64,000 nt of DNA from Gloeomargarita sp. SKYB120 (GCA_025062155.1 JANXAM010000003.1:96665-160664), one strand, 5' to 3'. Numbered from the stretch's first letter, positions 45,904-56,006 are shown. Program-made: numbers and translations. Notes: generated by a model not told the origin, from the sequence alone.

Positions 45904-45905
45904 CG

Positions 45906-46490
45906 CTACACCGGCTCCACTACCAGGGCATCTGCTTCCCCCTTACGCAGGCTCAGGGCAAATCCTCGCACCAGAATTTCTGTGGGGTCTCCCAGGGGCG
46001 CATGGCGTTTCACTTCCAAAACCGTCCCCGGCGTTAACCCCATTGCCAGCAGCTTGCGCTTGTAATCCCCCGCCGCTGGTGCGTATCCCACCACCCGCAA
46101 GCGCGCTCCCACCGTTGCCTCCCGCAGTTTCATCGGTTTTCCGCTCCCTGCATAGGGTACAACTGCTATTTGTTGCGCTAGTTCTGCCCCTAGCCCCAAC
46201 CGTTGCCCATCCAGCGCCACCACTACTGACCCCGATGGCAAACGACTAGCGATTTCCACCACAACCCCCGGCACTAATCCCATGCTTAGCAGCTTGGCCT
46301 GAGATGGCCCCGGTAGGCCCTGAATCTGCACCCGTTCGCCTAGGGGCATGTCTGCTAATGTTTGCGAGAGATTCTTGTCTAACGGGGCTTCAGCCGTAGG
46401 GTCGTTGTGATAGGTAAACCCAGTATTGATCGCCTGGGAACGACCTTGATTTCGCCATTGCCTCCATCGCTCTCGCCAATGCAGTGCCAT
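45906..46490 (-). CDS. feoA: FeoA protein with two tandem FeoA domains
   Basis: Two SH3-like FeoA domains are fused in one 194-residue chain. The first is at about 45-120 ([30 protein letters not shown]) and the second at about 122-194 ([33 protein letters not shown]). Single-domain FeoA is ~75 residues, so this is a fused pair, as found in some cyanobacteria. FeoA supports FeoB activity. The start could be as late as the first domain, since the first ~40 residues are not conserved. A Fur-box-like palindrome lies 20 bp upstream. Confidence 0.9.
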   Translation of the reverse strand: MALHWRERWRQWRNQGRSQAINTGFTYHNDPTAEAPLDKNLSQTLADMPLGERVQIQGLPGPSQAKLLSMGLVPGVVVEIASRLPSGSVVVALDGQRLGLGAELAQQIAVVPYAGSGKPMKLREATVGARLRVVGYAPAAGDYKRKLLAMGLTPGTVLEVKRHAPLGDPTEILVRGFALSLRKGEADALVVEPV

Positions 46491-46509
46491 TGGTCACCAG
46501 CACTTATCG

Positions 46510-46529
46510 CTAATAATACTCATTATTAG
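46510..46529. promoter_or_regulatory. Fur-box-like palindrome upstream of feoABC
   Basis: CTAATAATACTCATTATTAG has perfect 7-bp arms (CTAATAA/TTATTAG) around a 6-bp spacer, and resembles the 19-bp Fur box (GATAAT...ATTATC). It sits 20 bp upstream of feoA, where repressor binding would block the promoter. Confidence 0.65.
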
Positions 46530-46567
46530 TTCCAGGATAGAGCACTGGGCAGGGTGATAGGGGAGCC

Positions 46568-47572
46568 TTAACCGTTTCTTAAGTCTTGCTGCCTAGCGGG
46601 TGATGAACTCTGAAAATGCTGAAACCCCCCTGTCGGTTCGAGTGGTTTTTCTCCCCACCACACCTGGTCACCCGCGACGATTTCCCCCAAGTAATGGGCC
46701 GGCGGTCCCAATCGTTCCATCAACTGCTGCGCTACATCCGGCGCTAACGCCAACACCAGTTCAAAATCTTCACCGCCGTACCACAGCCAGGCTTCGGCCT
46801 GCTGGGGAAAGCATTTTTCCAACAACGGATGCACAGGAATATCGGTGCCCAATTTCGCCCCGACTTGACTAGCGCGACAGATTTGCCAGACCGCATCGGC
46901 CAACCCATCACTGGTGTCCATCCCAGCGGCCCGTCGAATCCCTAGTTCCCGTAGCGCTGTCACGACATCCAAGCGGGGCTGAGGCCGCCGGTGCGCTGCG
47001 ACGAGCGGGGCAATTTCTGGCGCATCAATGCCGTTTTGAATCATCTCTAAACCCGCCCGCGATAGGCCGTGGTAGCCTGTTGCCACCAGCCAATCCCCCA
47101 CCTGGGCTGTCGAACGTTGGATGCGTACATTGTCCAGCCAACCGACTGCGGTAATGCTGACGGAAACCACTGGTGAGCGCACGACATCGCCGCCCCAAAT
47201 CACACCGCCGTAAGTCTGCAGGATTTCGCGCATCCCTGCGTAGAGTTCGTCCACCCAGGCGACTGGCAACGCAGGCGGCAATCCCAGCCCGACGGTGATC
47301 CCTAGGGGTTGGGCGCCCATCGCCGCCAGGTCGGAATAGTTAGCCGCCACCGACCGCCAGCCCACATCGGTTGCTGACATGGTGAGCACTGGCAATGGAC
47401 TCAGGGGACTGCTGCTAAAATGCACCCCTTCGACCAGCACATCCGTCGTGATGACCAGTTCCTTGCCAGCCGGTGGGCAAAACCAGGCCGCATCATCGCC
47501 AATAATTTCCGCTGGGCAAAAGGCGTGCAACCGCTGCAATAATCCCGCTTCGCCGATGTCGCTTAGCCGCAC
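46568..47572 (-). CDS. thiL: Thiamine-monophosphate kinase
   Basis: ThiL makes thiamine diphosphate from the monophosphate. The 334-residue protein has [19 protein letters not shown], the [20 protein letters not shown] block, GGDVVRS and [15 protein letters not shown], the metal- and ATP-binding motifs of the AIR synthase-related fold. The start is a GTG inside the end of hisB (10-bp overlap). Confidence 0.95.
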   Translation of the reverse strand: MRLSDIGEAGLLQRLHAFCPAEIIGDDAAWFCPPAGKELVITTDVLVEGVHFSSSPLSPLPVLTMSATDVGWRSVAANYSDLAAMGAQPLGITVGLGLPPALPVAWVDELYAGMREILQTYGGVIWGGDVVRSPVVSVSITAVGWLDNVRIQRSTAQVGDWLVATGYHGLSRAGLEMIQNGIDAPEIAPLVAAHRRPQPRLDVVTALRELGIRRAAGMDTSDGLADAVWQICRASQVGAKLGTDIPVHPLLEKCFPQQAEAWLWYGGEDFELVLALAPDVAQQLMERLGPPAHYLGEIVAGDQVWWGEKPLEPTGGFQHFQSSSPARQQDLRNG

Positions 47573-48159
47573 AGGGAACCTTTGGAACTGGGAATTTGCC
47601 CCATCCGTCGCGGGTCGTAATCTACCGCCTGCCGCAGCGCCCGCGCAAACGCCTTAAACGTGGCTTCAATGATGTGGTGGGAGTTGATGCCCGCTAGTTG
47701 CCGGATGTGCAAGGTGATGGCGCTGTGATTGACCAACGCCACAAAAAACTCCCGCACCAGTTGGGTGTCGTAGGCGCCAACGCGCTGGGTGGGGATATGC
47801 AACCCGTAGCTCAAGTGGGGCCGCCCCGAGCAGTCCAACGCCACTTGGATCAACGCTTCATCCAACGGCGCCAGAAAATGCCCAAACCGGTGAATGCCTT
47901 TTTTATCTCCCAACGCCTGCGCCAGCGCCTGTCCCAGGGTAATACCCACATCTTCATTCGTGTGGTGGTCGTCAATGTGTAAATCCCCCTTGGCCTGCAC
48001 CGTCAGGTCAAACAGTCCGTGCGCCGCCAACTGGTGCAACATGTGGTCCAGAAACGGAATCCCCGTATCCGCCTGGCATTGCCCTTGCCCGTCCAGATTC
48101 CAGGTCACCTGCACCTGGGTTTCCTGGGTTTGTCGCGCTACGGTGGCGATACGTTGCAT
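47563..48159 (-). CDS. hisB: Imidazoleglycerol-phosphate dehydratase
   Basis: HisB catalyses the sixth step of histidine synthesis. The stand-alone dehydratase of 198 residues shows two metal-binding repeats: [16 protein letters not shown] and [15 protein letters not shown], plus [15 protein letters not shown] and [19 protein letters not shown]. It overlaps the upstream permease gene and the downstream thiL. Confidence 0.97.
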   Translation of the reverse strand: MQRIATVARQTQETQVQVTWNLDGQGQCQADTGIPFLDHMLHQLAAHGLFDLTVQAKGDLHIDDHHTNEDVGITLGQALAQALGDKKGIHRFGHFLAPLDEALIQVALDCSGRPHLSYGLHIPTQRVGAYDTQLVREFFVALVNHSAITLHIRQLAGINSHHIIEATFKAFARALRQAVDYDPRRMGQIPSSKGSLCG

Positions 48160-49004
48160 GGGGCGTCGGTCGTCTCGTCTTTTTCCATCTTACGCCAGCG
48201 CCACCGTTGTCCCAGCACCGCCAGCACCAGCAACACCGTATTCGCTAGCACAATCAACGGCCCTGGCGGCAAGTTCAAGTAATAACTGCTGTAGACGCCT
48301 ACCGTGCTACTGAGCACACCCACGCCTGCGCCAATAGCCATCATGCCCTGCAAATCGTTCGCCAGGACGTAGCCCACCAGCGCCGGTCCAACCATCAATG
48401 CCATCACCAAAATCACGCCCACCGCCTGCATACTGACGATGATGGTCAACGTCACGCCTACCAGCAGTCCCCAGCGCAACCATCGCACCGGCAATCCTAG
48501 GGCCTGGGCTCCGACTGGGTCAAAGGTGAGAAACAACAACGGTTGATAAAAGCGCACGAGCAAAACACTAATGACCGCTGCAACGATGAAGGTTTTGACA
48601 ATATCCTGACCCGTCACACTCAACAAATTGCCGAACAAAAGATGTTCCAAATCTTGGCTGGGGCGCAACCAGCTAATGAGTAAAATTCCCAGGGCAAAAA
48701 AACTGGCAAAAGTGAACGCCATTGCTCCATCGACCTTCATGCGGGTCTGGTGTTGGAGCCAGTGGATCACCCCCGTGCTGAGCAATCCTGAGACCAGGGC
48801 GCCCCAGAGCGCATCAATCCCCAAAGCCAGCGAAAATGCTACACCAGGCAACACCGCATGGGCCATGACATCGGCAAGCAGAGCCATGCGTTGGACGACC
48901 AAAAACGCACCCACCAGTGGGCACAAACCGCCGGTGAGCACGCCCATGACTAGCGCCCTTTGCATGAATTGAAATTGCAGGGGTGCGGTGAGGATTTCCC
49001 ACAT
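48138..49004 (-). CDS. Metal (Zn/Mn-type) ABC transporter permease, ABC-3 family
   Basis: The 288-residue membrane protein has about eight to nine segments and the ABC-3 blocks [21 protein letters not shown] and [21 protein letters not shown]. The family imports zinc or manganese. No ATPase or binding protein is adjacent; it is followed by hisB and thiL in an apparent operon, and preceded by a repeat. Partners must be elsewhere on the chromosome. Confidence 0.9.
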   Translation of the reverse strand: MWEILTAPLQFQFMQRALVMGVLTGGLCPLVGAFLVVQRMALLADVMAHAVLPGVAFSLALGIDALWGALVSGLLSTGVIHWLQHQTRMKVDGAMAFTFASFFALGILLISWLRPSQDLEHLLFGNLLSVTGQDIVKTFIVAAVISVLLVRFYQPLLFLTFDPVGAQALGLPVRWLRWGLLVGVTLTIIVSMQAVGVILVMALMVGPALVGYVLANDLQGMMAIGAGVGVLSSTVGVYSSYYLNLPPGPLIVLANTVLLVLAVLGQRWRWRKMEKDETTDAPCNVSPP

Positions 49005-49058
49005 GACGGAGCAGTGATGAGAATGGGTTTAAGTTTAAGGAATCAGGGTGTTCATGTC

Positions 49059-49161
49059 TATAGCTAAGCACAGAATGTTTGACATGAGTGACGGCTGAAA
49101 TCCCTGAGCTGCCAACCCTAATTCCTGTCTGTCTGAGACAAACTGACTGTTTTTAGCTATA
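49059..49161. repeat. Divergent MITE-like repeat (103 bp, second subfamily)
   Basis: It begins TATAGCTAAGCACAGAATG and ends TGTTTTTAGCTATA, with the same length class and end sequence as the main family but a different core. The left end matches a relic at 10077-10125. Confidence 0.65.
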
Positions 49162-49167
49162 GTAAGC

Positions 49168-49611
49168 TCATCGCCCCGACCTCACAGGAGCCACTAGACC
49201 CATCACCAGGAAGAACAGGCCAAATCCGCCCCAAAACAACGGCCCAAGCCACAGCTCCAGAAAGTTATCGATGCGGGCATCGAAAGGGTCGTTCGGGTTG
49301 TAGAGTACTTCCACTATCTGGCCCAGGCGATAACGGGGCGGGTCGGAGCCAACCTTAGCTGTAAATCGCACTCGACGACCATTCGGCAAGCTGTACTCCA
49401 CAACTGGATAATAGCTCAGCGAATAGGAGTATCTGCTTGCACGACGGCGGTCATCGATGTCTTCAGTTCGTCGGGACCAGCGCCGTTCTATGTCTACCAC
49501 CTCGCCCCTGGTTTTGACTGCGCCTTGCAGAAATTGCCAAGTGCGGTGAGCATTCCACAAACCCACTCCTAGCAGCGCCAGGCCGATAAGGACAAACACT
49601 AGCCTAGCCAT
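49168..49611 (-). CDS. DUF3592-type membrane protein
   Basis: From ATG 49611 the protein has 147 residues: one membrane segment (MARLVFVLIGLALLGVGLW), an exposed beta-rich domain with the DUF3592 pattern (TRGEVVDIERRWSR, YYPVVEYSLPNGRRVRFTA, YRLGQIVEVLYNPNDPFDA), and a second membrane segment at the end. The function is unknown. A degraded repeat lies upstream. Confidence 0.82.
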   Translation of the reverse strand: MARLVFVLIGLALLGVGLWNAHRTWQFLQGAVKTRGEVVDIERRWSRRTEDIDDRRRASRYSYSLSYYPVVEYSLPNGRRVRFTAKVGSDPPRYRLGQIVEVLYNPNDPFDARIDNFLELWLGPLFWGGFGLFFLVMGLVAPVRSGR

Positions 49612-49647
49612 CCATATTACGGAATGAACCCTACCCCACGACTTTAT

Positions 49648-49736
49648 GATAGAGCTAAGCTGCTTTTTTGTCAGAGAGAGAACGGGAAAACTAAGGATGA
49701 GTTTCACCCTACAACGCAGGGGATGACTAGGCTATA
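49648..49736. repeat. Degraded MITE-like repeat
   Basis: GATAGAGCTAAGCTGC...TTTTTTGTCAG at the left and GATGACTAGGCTATAT at the right resemble the repeat ends with an inserted AG. The core is not recognisable. Confidence 0.45.
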
Positions 49737-49771
49737 TGGGTGCAGGGTCAACGAAAATTGACAAATCATTG

Positions 49772-50166
49772 CTACGGGGCTTGACTTTCCCTACTGATGC
49801 CATGGAAGGCTTCATAGCTTGGCATCTTACCAGTTTCAATCAGTTCAAAAAACTGAGATTCGTCTAGAAGTGGTACACCCTGTAACTTGGCTTGTTCAAC
49901 TTTTTTTCGGCCCAGCATTTTCACCACAGCACAAAAAATTTAGGTCCTTTGTAACAGATGAGACCACTTTGAAATTATGGCTTTCTGCAATTCTAGAGAG
50001 TTCTTCTAAAGTATATTTTGGAACGATTATCCTTGGTTCTACTGCTTTTAGGTTTGGATATTGAATAGACGAGCTTCCAGGCCTCAGCTTCTGACAAAGC
50101 TTCTATTTCTTCCCTAGCTAGATCAGACTTAGCTAGGAGAATCATCCTGACTTTTTCACTTACCAT
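49772..50166 (-). pseudogene. Frameshifted BRCT-domain protein
   Basis: The start (ATG 50166) reads MVSEKVRMILLAKSDL and a helical part up to about 50050. The rest continues in another frame as ESHNFKVVSSVTKDLNF followed by CCGENAGPKKVEQAKLQGV and PLLDESQFFELIETG. The last part is a typical BRCT pattern (K-V-E-x-A-x-x-x-G-V-P-x-L-x-E). The join needs a one-base shift near 50040-50060. Without it the first frame ends at 49993. It could be a sequencing error, a pseudogene or programmed shift. BRCT domains bind phosphoproteins or DNA ends. Confidence 0.55.
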
Positions 50167-50211
50167 GATGTAACCTTCCAATTCAAGCAAACACTACCTG
50201 GGTTGAGAGTT

Positions 50212-50559
50212 TCAAGACCAAAACCCTTCCCAATCAGGACAGCTTGTGCCTTCCACGCCGTAGGGATGCATCGCACACACCAGAATCTGGCCGTTATAGA
50301 CTTGGCCGTGGTAGTGCTTGCAGCCTACACAGGCGGGTTGCTCCATCACTAGAGGTTCCAAGGTGCGGGCAAGGGGTTGCACCAAGATTTCCTCCAGCCA
50401 AGTCGCTGCTTCGGCTAGGGGAGTTTCCCACTCCCACAACATCTCCTCCAGTTGGTTGTCCCATGCCTCCCACTGCTCTGCCCATGCTTGGGCATGCGAC
50501 TCCCACTCCAGCAGGGTTTCTACAATCAAGCCGTTAAGCTGCTGCCACCAGTCCGGCAT
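50212..50559 (-). CDS. Small Trp/Glu-rich protein with a four-cysteine C-terminal motif
   Basis: The 115-residue protein begins with an acidic, tryptophan-rich helical part (~1-70). It ends in a cysteine-containing unit, ACVGCKHYHGQ then LVCAMHPYGVEGTSCPDWE, with C-x2-C and two further cysteines plus histidines, suggesting a metal site. I recognise this as a small cyanobacterial conserved protein but know no function. Confidence 0.65.
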   Translation of the reverse strand: MPDWWQQLNGLIVETLLEWESHAQAWAEQWEAWDNQLEEMLWEWETPLAEAATWLEEILVQPLARTLEPLVMEQPACVGCKHYHGQVYNGQILVCAMHPYGVEGTSCPDWEGFWS

Positions 50560-50598
50560 AGTCGTCTCCGGTTCGTTAGCTTTATTGTACCCACCGAC

Positions 50599-51399
50599 TC
50601 AATCGCTGAGAGTCTGTCCCACCAGGAGGACGCGGTTTTGATTCCCTTTGACCAGCACTACCTCCCGTTCCCGCACCTCCTGCAGTCGCCAACCCGTTGC
50701 ACCCACCAGGCCGCCAATGGTTACATTCTGTGTGGTGTCTCCTATCTGGAACAAGGCCGTGGATTGGGGCCCCATCTGCAACAGACCAACTAGCGTCATG
50801 GTTGGACGTTCTGGCGTTGGACTAGGAGAAGGACTCACCACTGGACTTACAGGGGACCTGGGCAAGCTCGGTGCACTCGGTGTTCGCAGAGCAACGGGTG
50901 GTTGAGGAAGGGGTGCTACCGTCACCGGCGGCGGTGGCGGCGGTAGCGAACGCACCTTAGGCGCAGGCTTTGGCGCTGGAGACGGCGGCGCTTCCGGAAT
51001 ATGGTCCAACGCCCTGTCCAAATAGGCAATGAATTCGGTGTGGGCCGGTTCCGGCTGGGTCACTATCGGTCGCGCGTGCCAGTGCCGTTGCCAGCTCCAG
51101 GCGCCCAGCATCACAACCAGCCCAAGGCCCAGCCAGAGCCACCAGGGCCACTCCCGCTGCTCAGGCGTCTCCACAAAGGCCGCCGTCAAAATCGGTTCCA
51201 CCGGCTGGGGCGGCTGTGGCCGATAGGTCAAGACAACCATAGGCCCCGGTTCACGGGAAACGGGCGCAATGGCAAACGACTCACGGGTCGGGGGCAAACG
51301 ACGCTCCGGCGGCAATGGCGTCTCCAGTTGGGCAAACACCTCCTCCACTAGGGCGTCCGCCTGCGCTTCCCACGACTCTTCGGGTAGGAAGTCCTTCAT
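50599..51399 (-). CDS. Proline-rich single-pass membrane protein, pilus/secretion-like C-terminus
   Basis: The 266-residue protein has a cytoplasmic part (1-90), one membrane segment (WWLWLGLGLVVMLGAWSW, ~92-112), a long Pro/Ser/Thr-rich periplasmic linker (~135-205), and a small C-terminal beta domain with ALFQIGDTTQNVTIGGLVG and WRLQEVREREVVLVKGNQ. That last domain resembles the PilP/GspC-type HR domain seen in type IV pilus and secretion proteins. The assignment is by pattern, and the role is unknown. Confidence 0.6.
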   Translation of the reverse strand: MKDFLPEESWEAQADALVEEVFAQLETPLPPERRLPPTRESFAIAPVSREPGPMVVLTYRPQPPQPVEPILTAAFVETPEQREWPWWLWLGLGLVVMLGAWSWQRHWHARPIVTQPEPAHTEFIAYLDRALDHIPEAPPSPAPKPAPKVRSLPPPPPPVTVAPLPQPPVALRTPSAPSLPRSPVSPVVSPSPSPTPERPTMTLVGLLQMGPQSTALFQIGDTTQNVTIGGLVGATGWRLQEVREREVVLVKGNQNRVLLVGQTLSD

Positions 51400-51403
51400 T
51401 CCT

Positions 51404-53284
51404 TCATGCAGATAGGCGGTGATGCAGCTCTAAGTAAACTAGCAGGGCCTGAATATCAGCGGGATTTACACCCCCGATGCGGGCGGCTTGACCAAGGGTG
51501 AGAGGGCGAACATGACTCAATTTCTCCCGCGCCTCCATTGATAGCGTAGGAATGCGGTAGTAGTCAATATCTTCAGGCAGGCGCCGGTGGGCCAATTTCT
51601 GCATTTGCTCAATCTGCTGACTCTGGCGCTGCAGGTAACCAGCGTACTTGAGACGAATCTCAACACTTTCCTGCACTGCGCGCGGTAAATCCGCCCGGCC
51701 CAAACCCCACTCCACCAGGTTTTGGTAGTGAATCCCCGGTCGGGTCAACAACTCCGCCAGGGTGACTGCGGTGCGCAAGGATTCTCCCATCGCCAGAATG
51801 GGCGCTGCTGCCGGGTCGTGGGGTTTGAGGCGCACCTGCTGCAACCGCTCTTGCTCTGCCGTAATCTGCCGCTGCTTGTCCAGGTAAATCTGCCAGCGCC
51901 GGTCGTCAATCAACCCAATTTCTCGCCCCAAGGGGGTCAACCGCTCGTCGGCGTTGTCGGAACGCAGGTGCAACCGGTACTCGGAACGGGAGGTGAGCAT
52001 CCGGTAGGGTTCCCGCAAGTCCCGCGTACACAGGTCGTCAATCAGGGTGCCGATGTAGCTCTGCTCGCGGGGGAAGATGACCATCTCTTTGCCCTGGACA
52101 TAGCGGGCGGCGTTAATCCCAGCGACAATGCCCTGGGCAGCGGCCTCCTCGTACCCAGTGGTGCCGTTGATTTGGCCCGCGCAAAACAGCCCCTGGACCT
52201 TCTTGGTCATCAAGGTGGGAGCGCACTGGGTCGCTGGCACGTAGTCGTACTCCACCGCATAGGCGGGGCGCAGCATCACGCAGTTTTCCAGGCCCGGCAG
52301 GGTGCGCAGCAGGGCCAGTTGCAGGTGCTCTGGCAGCCCGGTGGAAAACCCCTGCACGTAGAGTTCGGGGATGTCCCGCCCCTCTGGCTCCAGAAAGATT
52401 TGGTGGGATTCCTTGTCGGCAAACCGCACGATTTTGTCCTCGATGCTGGGACAATAGCGCGGCCCTTTGGCCTCCACCCAGCCCCCGTAGACTGGCGTCA
52501 GGTGCAAGTTTTCCCGGATGAGCCGGTGGGTCTCCGGTGTGGTGCGGGTGAGATAGCAGGCCATTTGCTCCCGCTCCTGCCACACTTCGGGGTCAAAACT
52601 AAACCAGCGCACTTCAGGGTCGCCCGGCTGGGGTTCCAAGCGGCTGTAGTCCACGGTGCGTCGGTCCACCCGCGCCGGTGTGCCCGTCTTCAAGCGGCCC
52701 ACCTCAAACCCCAGGCGGCGCAAACAGTCGGTCAATCCTTCGGCGGCGAATTCCCCCGCGCGTCCGGCGGCCATCGAGCGGTTCCCCACCCAGATGCGGC
52801 CTCCAAGAAACGTGCCGGTGGTCAAAATGACCGCCTTGGCCCCAAAACGGACCCCAAAGTAAGTGGTCACCCCTTGAATCTCGTCGTTGGGCCCCAGGAG
52901 CAAATCCGTGACCATCCCCTCGCGCACCCACAGGTTGGGCTGGTTTTCCACCACTTGGCGCATCACACGGCTGTACTCCCGCTTGTCTGTCTGGGCGCGC
53001 AAGGCCCACACCGCCGGTCCGCGCGAGCTGTTGAGCAGGCGTTTTTGCAGGTAGGTCCGGTCTGTAATCTTGCCGATTTCCCCGCCGAGGGCGTCCACTT
53101 CATGCACCAACTGGGACTTGGCCGGCCCCCCCACCGCCGGATTACAAGGTTGCCAGGCAATCCGGTCCAAATTCAAGGTCAACAGTAGCGTCCGGCAGCC
53201 CAACCGCGCGCTAGCTAGAGCCGCTTCACAGCCGGCATGACCGGCCCCCACCACAATGACATCAAAGACGTCCAAAAAGTCCAT
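51404..53284 (-). CDS. mnmG: tRNA uridine-34 5-carboxymethylaminomethyl modification enzyme MnmG (GidA)
   Basis: With MnmE, MnmG modifies U34 of certain tRNAs using FAD, glycine and folate. The start at ATG 53284 ([20 protein letters not shown]) matches the family; the frame open to 53602 is antisense to the next gene. The FAD Rossmann motif is at residues 8-22, the family block [21 protein letters not shown] follows, and [19 protein letters not shown] and [19 protein letters not shown] are diagnostic. Length is 626 residues. Confidence 0.96.
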   Translation of the reverse strand: MDFLDVFDVIVVGAGHAGCEAALASARLGCRTLLLTLNLDRIAWQPCNPAVGGPAKSQLVHEVDALGGEIGKITDRTYLQKRLLNSSRGPAVWALRAQTDKREYSRVMRQVVENQPNLWVREGMVTDLLLGPNDEIQGVTTYFGVRFGAKAVILTTGTFLGGRIWVGNRSMAAGRAGEFAAEGLTDCLRRLGFEVGRLKTGTPARVDRRTVDYSRLEPQPGDPEVRWFSFDPEVWQEREQMACYLTRTTPETHRLIRENLHLTPVYGGWVEAKGPRYCPSIEDKIVRFADKESHQIFLEPEGRDIPELYVQGFSTGLPEHLQLALLRTLPGLENCVMLRPAYAVEYDYVPATQCAPTLMTKKVQGLFCAGQINGTTGYEEAAAQGIVAGINAARYVQGKEMVIFPREQSYIGTLIDDLCTRDLREPYRMLTSRSEYRLHLRSDNADERLTPLGREIGLIDDRRWQIYLDKQRQITAEQERLQQVRLKPHDPAAAPILAMGESLRTAVTLAELLTRPGIHYQNLVEWGLGRADLPRAVQESVEIRLKYAGYLQRQSQQIEQMQKLAHRRLPEDIDYYRIPTLSMEAREKLSHVRPLTLGQAARIGGVNPADIQALLVYLELHHRLSA

Positions 53285-53347
53285 TTCTACATACTTTTGC
53301 GGTCTGTTTCTCATTGTAAAATTGACCTGCGACGTTTTCCAGGTGCC

Positions 53348-54094
53348 ATGAGCCGGCTGACCCTGCTGACGGATTTTGACGGCCCGATTGTGGACGTTTC
53401 GGAGCGCTACTACCAGGTCTATCAGGTGTGCCTGCAAAAAATGCAGCAGCAGTTCCCCGAGGCGACCCTGACCTACCTGGATAAAGCCACGTTTTGGGGG
53501 TTGAAACGGGCCAAGGTTTCCGAAACGGACATCGGTATCCGCTCTGGGTTGACGCCTGAACAGGCGCGCCAGTTCTCCCAGTGCCGCCAGGAGACGGTGC
53601 ATACCTTTCCCTACTTTGAGCTGGACCGGTTGCAGCCTGGGGTGCGCGAGGTGCTAGCGTCGCTGGAGCCACAGGGCATTGACGTGTACGTGATTACTAT
53701 GCGGCGGGTGCGGGAACTGACCTTTGCCCTGCGGCAATTTGCCCTGGAATCGCTGTTGCCCTTCTCGCGCTGCTACTGCGTTGCCGATGACTTTGTCAAA
53801 ACCGCCGACCACCTGGACAAACCGCTAGTGCTGGCCCGCGCCTTAGCGGCCATTGCCCCTAGTGGTCCCGTAGGGATGGTGGGGGATACGGAAGCGGACA
53901 TTATCGCCGCCCAAACCCACGGGATTCCGGTGGTGGCGGTGACCTGCGGCATTCGGGATGCGGCGACCCTGCAGCGCTATCAGCCGGACAGCATCCAACC
54001 CGACCTGGTCAGCGCGGTGCGGTGGCTCAGCGCAAGACGCCCAGACCCCAGCCCACCAGTAGCACTACCCCCAACACCAGCCGATACACGATGA
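53348..54094 (+). CDS. HAD-family phosphatase
   Basis: The ATG at 53348 gives 248 residues. HAD motif I is [11 protein letters not shown] at residues 5-15, motif II is VYVITMRR, and motif [16 protein letters not shown] ends with the usual Gly/Asp set. The cap is helical. Small-molecule or phosphosugar phosphatase activity is expected, substrate unknown. The final 20 residues (Pro-rich, no family pattern) lie in the 68-bp overlap with the convergent uppP gene. Confidence 0.82.
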   Translation: MSRLTLLTDFDGPIVDVSERYYQVYQVCLQKMQQQFPEATLTYLDKATFWGLKRAKVSETDIGIRSGLTPEQARQFSQCRQETVHTFPYFELDRLQPGVREVLASLEPQGIDVYVITMRRVRELTFALRQFALESLLPFSRCYCVADDFVKTADHLDKPLVLARALAAIAPSGPVGMVGDTEADIIAAQTHGIPVVAVTCGIRDAATLQRYQPDSIQPDLVSAVRWLSARRPDPSPPVALPPTPADTR

Positions 54095-54869
54095 AAATGC
54101 CGGTGCTGTGGCGTTGCAGATACTTGAGCAAAAAATCAATCGCCAGGTAGGAAAACCCGAATGCGGAAACCGTCCCCCAAAACACGCTGCTCAGGCTGGC
54201 GCGGCTTAATTCAATCTCGGTCAAAAACTCGACCACGCCCGCCAACAACAAAGCTGGAACGCTCAGAAGAAAGGAAAAGCGCGCGGCAGCTTCCCGCTCC
54301 AGACCGATGAGCAGTCCTCCGACGAGCGTTGCGCCCGAACGGGATACGCCTGGGATCAGGGCAAACGCCTGGGCGCACCCCACCCAAAACCCATCGCTGA
54401 CCCGGAGAGCGTCCATGCCCCGATTGCGCCGGCCCACCCGTTCTGCCCAACCCAGCAGCAGCCCTACACTAATCAACGCACCCGCAATCACAGGCAAACC
54501 ACGGGGGGGCGACCCTACCGTGACTTTCACCACTGTGCCCGCAATAAGCAGGGGTAGGGTACCCACAACCAGGCTCAGCAGCACCCGCGCCGGTTGGGAT
54601 TGCCACTGGCCCTTGCGCACCGCCAGGACAAACCCCCGTCCGACGTGGGCCAGGTCTTGCCGGAAGTACCACAGCAGCGCCGCCAGGCTCCCCAGTTGGA
54701 TCACGGCGCTAAAAGACACTCCAAAATCCGGCCAGCCCAAAAACGCCGGCAGGATTCGCAGGTGGGCGATGCTGCTAATGGGCAAAAACTCGGTGACGCC
54801 CTGGATCAGCCCCAGCACGATTGCTTGCCACCAAGATGGGAGCGGGGGAGCGGTGAGCAGCCACAGCAT
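54027..54869 (-). CDS. uppP: Undecaprenyl-diphosphatase
   Basis: UppP (BacA) recycles the lipid carrier of peptidoglycan synthesis. The start at 54869 (MLWLLTAPPLPSWWQAIVLG) gives 280 residues, and the longer frame is not coding. The family motif GVTEFLPISSIAHL is at about residues 25-38. The second signature VSRSGATLVGGLLIGLER, with the catalytic region of the inverted repeat, follows at ~180. About eight membrane segments are visible. Confidence 0.94.
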   Translation of the reverse strand: MLWLLTAPPLPSWWQAIVLGLIQGVTEFLPISSIAHLRILPAFLGWPDFGVSFSAVIQLGSLAALLWYFRQDLAHVGRGFVLAVRKGQWQSQPARVLLSLVVGTLPLLIAGTVVKVTVGSPPRGLPVIAGALISVGLLLGWAERVGRRNRGMDALRVSDGFWVGCAQAFALIPGVSRSGATLVGGLLIGLEREAAARFSFLLSVPALLLAGVVEFLTEIELSRASLSSVFWGTVSAFGFSYLAIDFLLKYLQRHSTGIFIVYRLVLGVVLLVGWGLGVLR

Positions 54870-54957
54870 ACGGACCACCTCTCTAGGCCACTGTCCATCT
54901 AGTGAACCACAATTCTCTTGGGCTAAACTGAACGTGAGGGCCGTTGTTCCCCGATGG

Positions 54958-56004
54958 ATGGGCAATGTGAACACTTCCACGGCGTATCTACTGGTCACCA
55001 CCCCCACGGGCGAGCAGTACATTCCTTTGGTTGGCGGCAATACTTGGAGCATTGGGCGGGCAGACCGCAACGGGATCGTATTGGCGGACCGGTGGGTGTC
55101 CCGTCACCACGCCATGATCCAGCGCCTGGATACGGGCGAGTACTACTTTATTGATTTCGGCAGCCGCAACGGCTCGTTTTTGCGAGGACGGCGGGTGAGT
55201 ATTCCCGTGGCTTTGCAGGACGGGGACCAGTTAACCCTGGGCGAGACCAAAATTGTGTTCCACGTGCGCCATTCGGTGCCCCCGACGACAGTGCCCCCTA
55301 AGTCCAAGGGAAGCGACGCGGGTGAACACACCACGGAGGTCCTGCACGTGCGCTGTTTGATTTCGGTGCTAGTGGTGGACATCCGCGAGTACAGTCTTTT
55401 GGCGCGGCAGTTGGATGAGGCGCTTCTGGCCCAGGCGCTTGGGTCCTGGTTCCGGCAGGTGGGGGAAATCATCCAGCGCTTTGGCTCGCGGGTGGACAAG
55501 TACATTGGCGATGCGGTGATGGCCGTCTGGATTCACAGCGCCCAAGGCCCGTCCCAAAACGATATGCTGCGGATACTGCGCACGGTCTGGGCGATTGACA
55601 AGACCACGGCGAATTTGCACTACCAACATCCCTTGCCAGGCCCGTTGCGCGTCGGGGTTGGGCTCAATACGGGCTATGCGATGGTGGGCAACAGCGGCAG
55701 CGGCGAACGCCCCGAATACACAGCGCTGGGGGATACGGTGAATGCGGCCTTTCGCTTGGAGTCGGCTACCCGCACGTTAGGACTCGACCTGGCGATGGGG
55801 CAAAGCACGTTCAGTTACATCCAGGACATGGACCAGGCGCGGGAGTTTTTTGCCCCCTACACCACTACTCTCAAGGGCTACGACGAGCCGGTAACCCTGT
55901 GGGGCACTTCCTTCAACAACCTGCGCTTGTTTTTGCAGTTGCACAATCCCGAGGGTGGCACCCGCAGCGGTACCTTTACGTTTCCATTGAGACAGCCGGA
56001 TTGA
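54958..56004 (+). CDS. FHA-domain class III adenylate/guanylate cyclase
   Basis: Beginning at ATG 54958 the 348-residue protein has an FHA phosphothreonine-binding domain (~25-100; WSIGRADRNGIVLADRWVSR, HHAMIQ, DFGSRNGSFLRG). A class III nucleotide cyclase domain follows (~130-320) with VLVVDIREYSLLARQL, GSRVDKYIGDAVMAVW and LGDTVNAAFRLESATR. The metal-binding Asp residues are present. The architecture is like Cya1-type cyclases of cyanobacteria. It implies cyclic nucleotide production responsive to protein phosphorylation. Confidence 0.92.
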   Translation: MGNVNTSTAYLLVTTPTGEQYIPLVGGNTWSIGRADRNGIVLADRWVSRHHAMIQRLDTGEYYFIDFGSRNGSFLRGRRVSIPVALQDGDQLTLGETKIVFHVRHSVPPTTVPPKSKGSDAGEHTTEVLHVRCLISVLVVDIREYSLLARQLDEALLAQALGSWFRQVGEIIQRFGSRVDKYIGDAVMAVWIHSAQGPSQNDMLRILRTVWAIDKTTANLHYQHPLPGPLRVGVGLNTGYAMVGNSGSGERPEYTALGDTVNAAFRLESATRTLGLDLAMGQSTFSYIQDMDQAREFFAPYTTTLKGYDEPVTLWGTSFNNLRLFLQLHNPEGGTRSGTFTFPLRQPD

Positions 56005-56006
56005 CC

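Noticed and set aside
49819..50064. 81-codon plus-strand frame
   Set aside because: It is antisense to the frameshifted BRCT gene, whose minus-strand reading gives a recognisable domain.
53285..53602. N-terminal extension of MnmG
   Set aside because: It is antisense to the HAD phosphatase, and the conserved MnmG start is at 53284.
54307..54957. N-terminal extension of the FHA cyclase
   Set aside because: It is antisense to uppP, and the FHA domain starts shortly after the ATG at 54958.
54870..55070. N-terminal extension of UppP
   Set aside because: It runs antisense into the cyclase gene; the family N-terminus begins at 54869.
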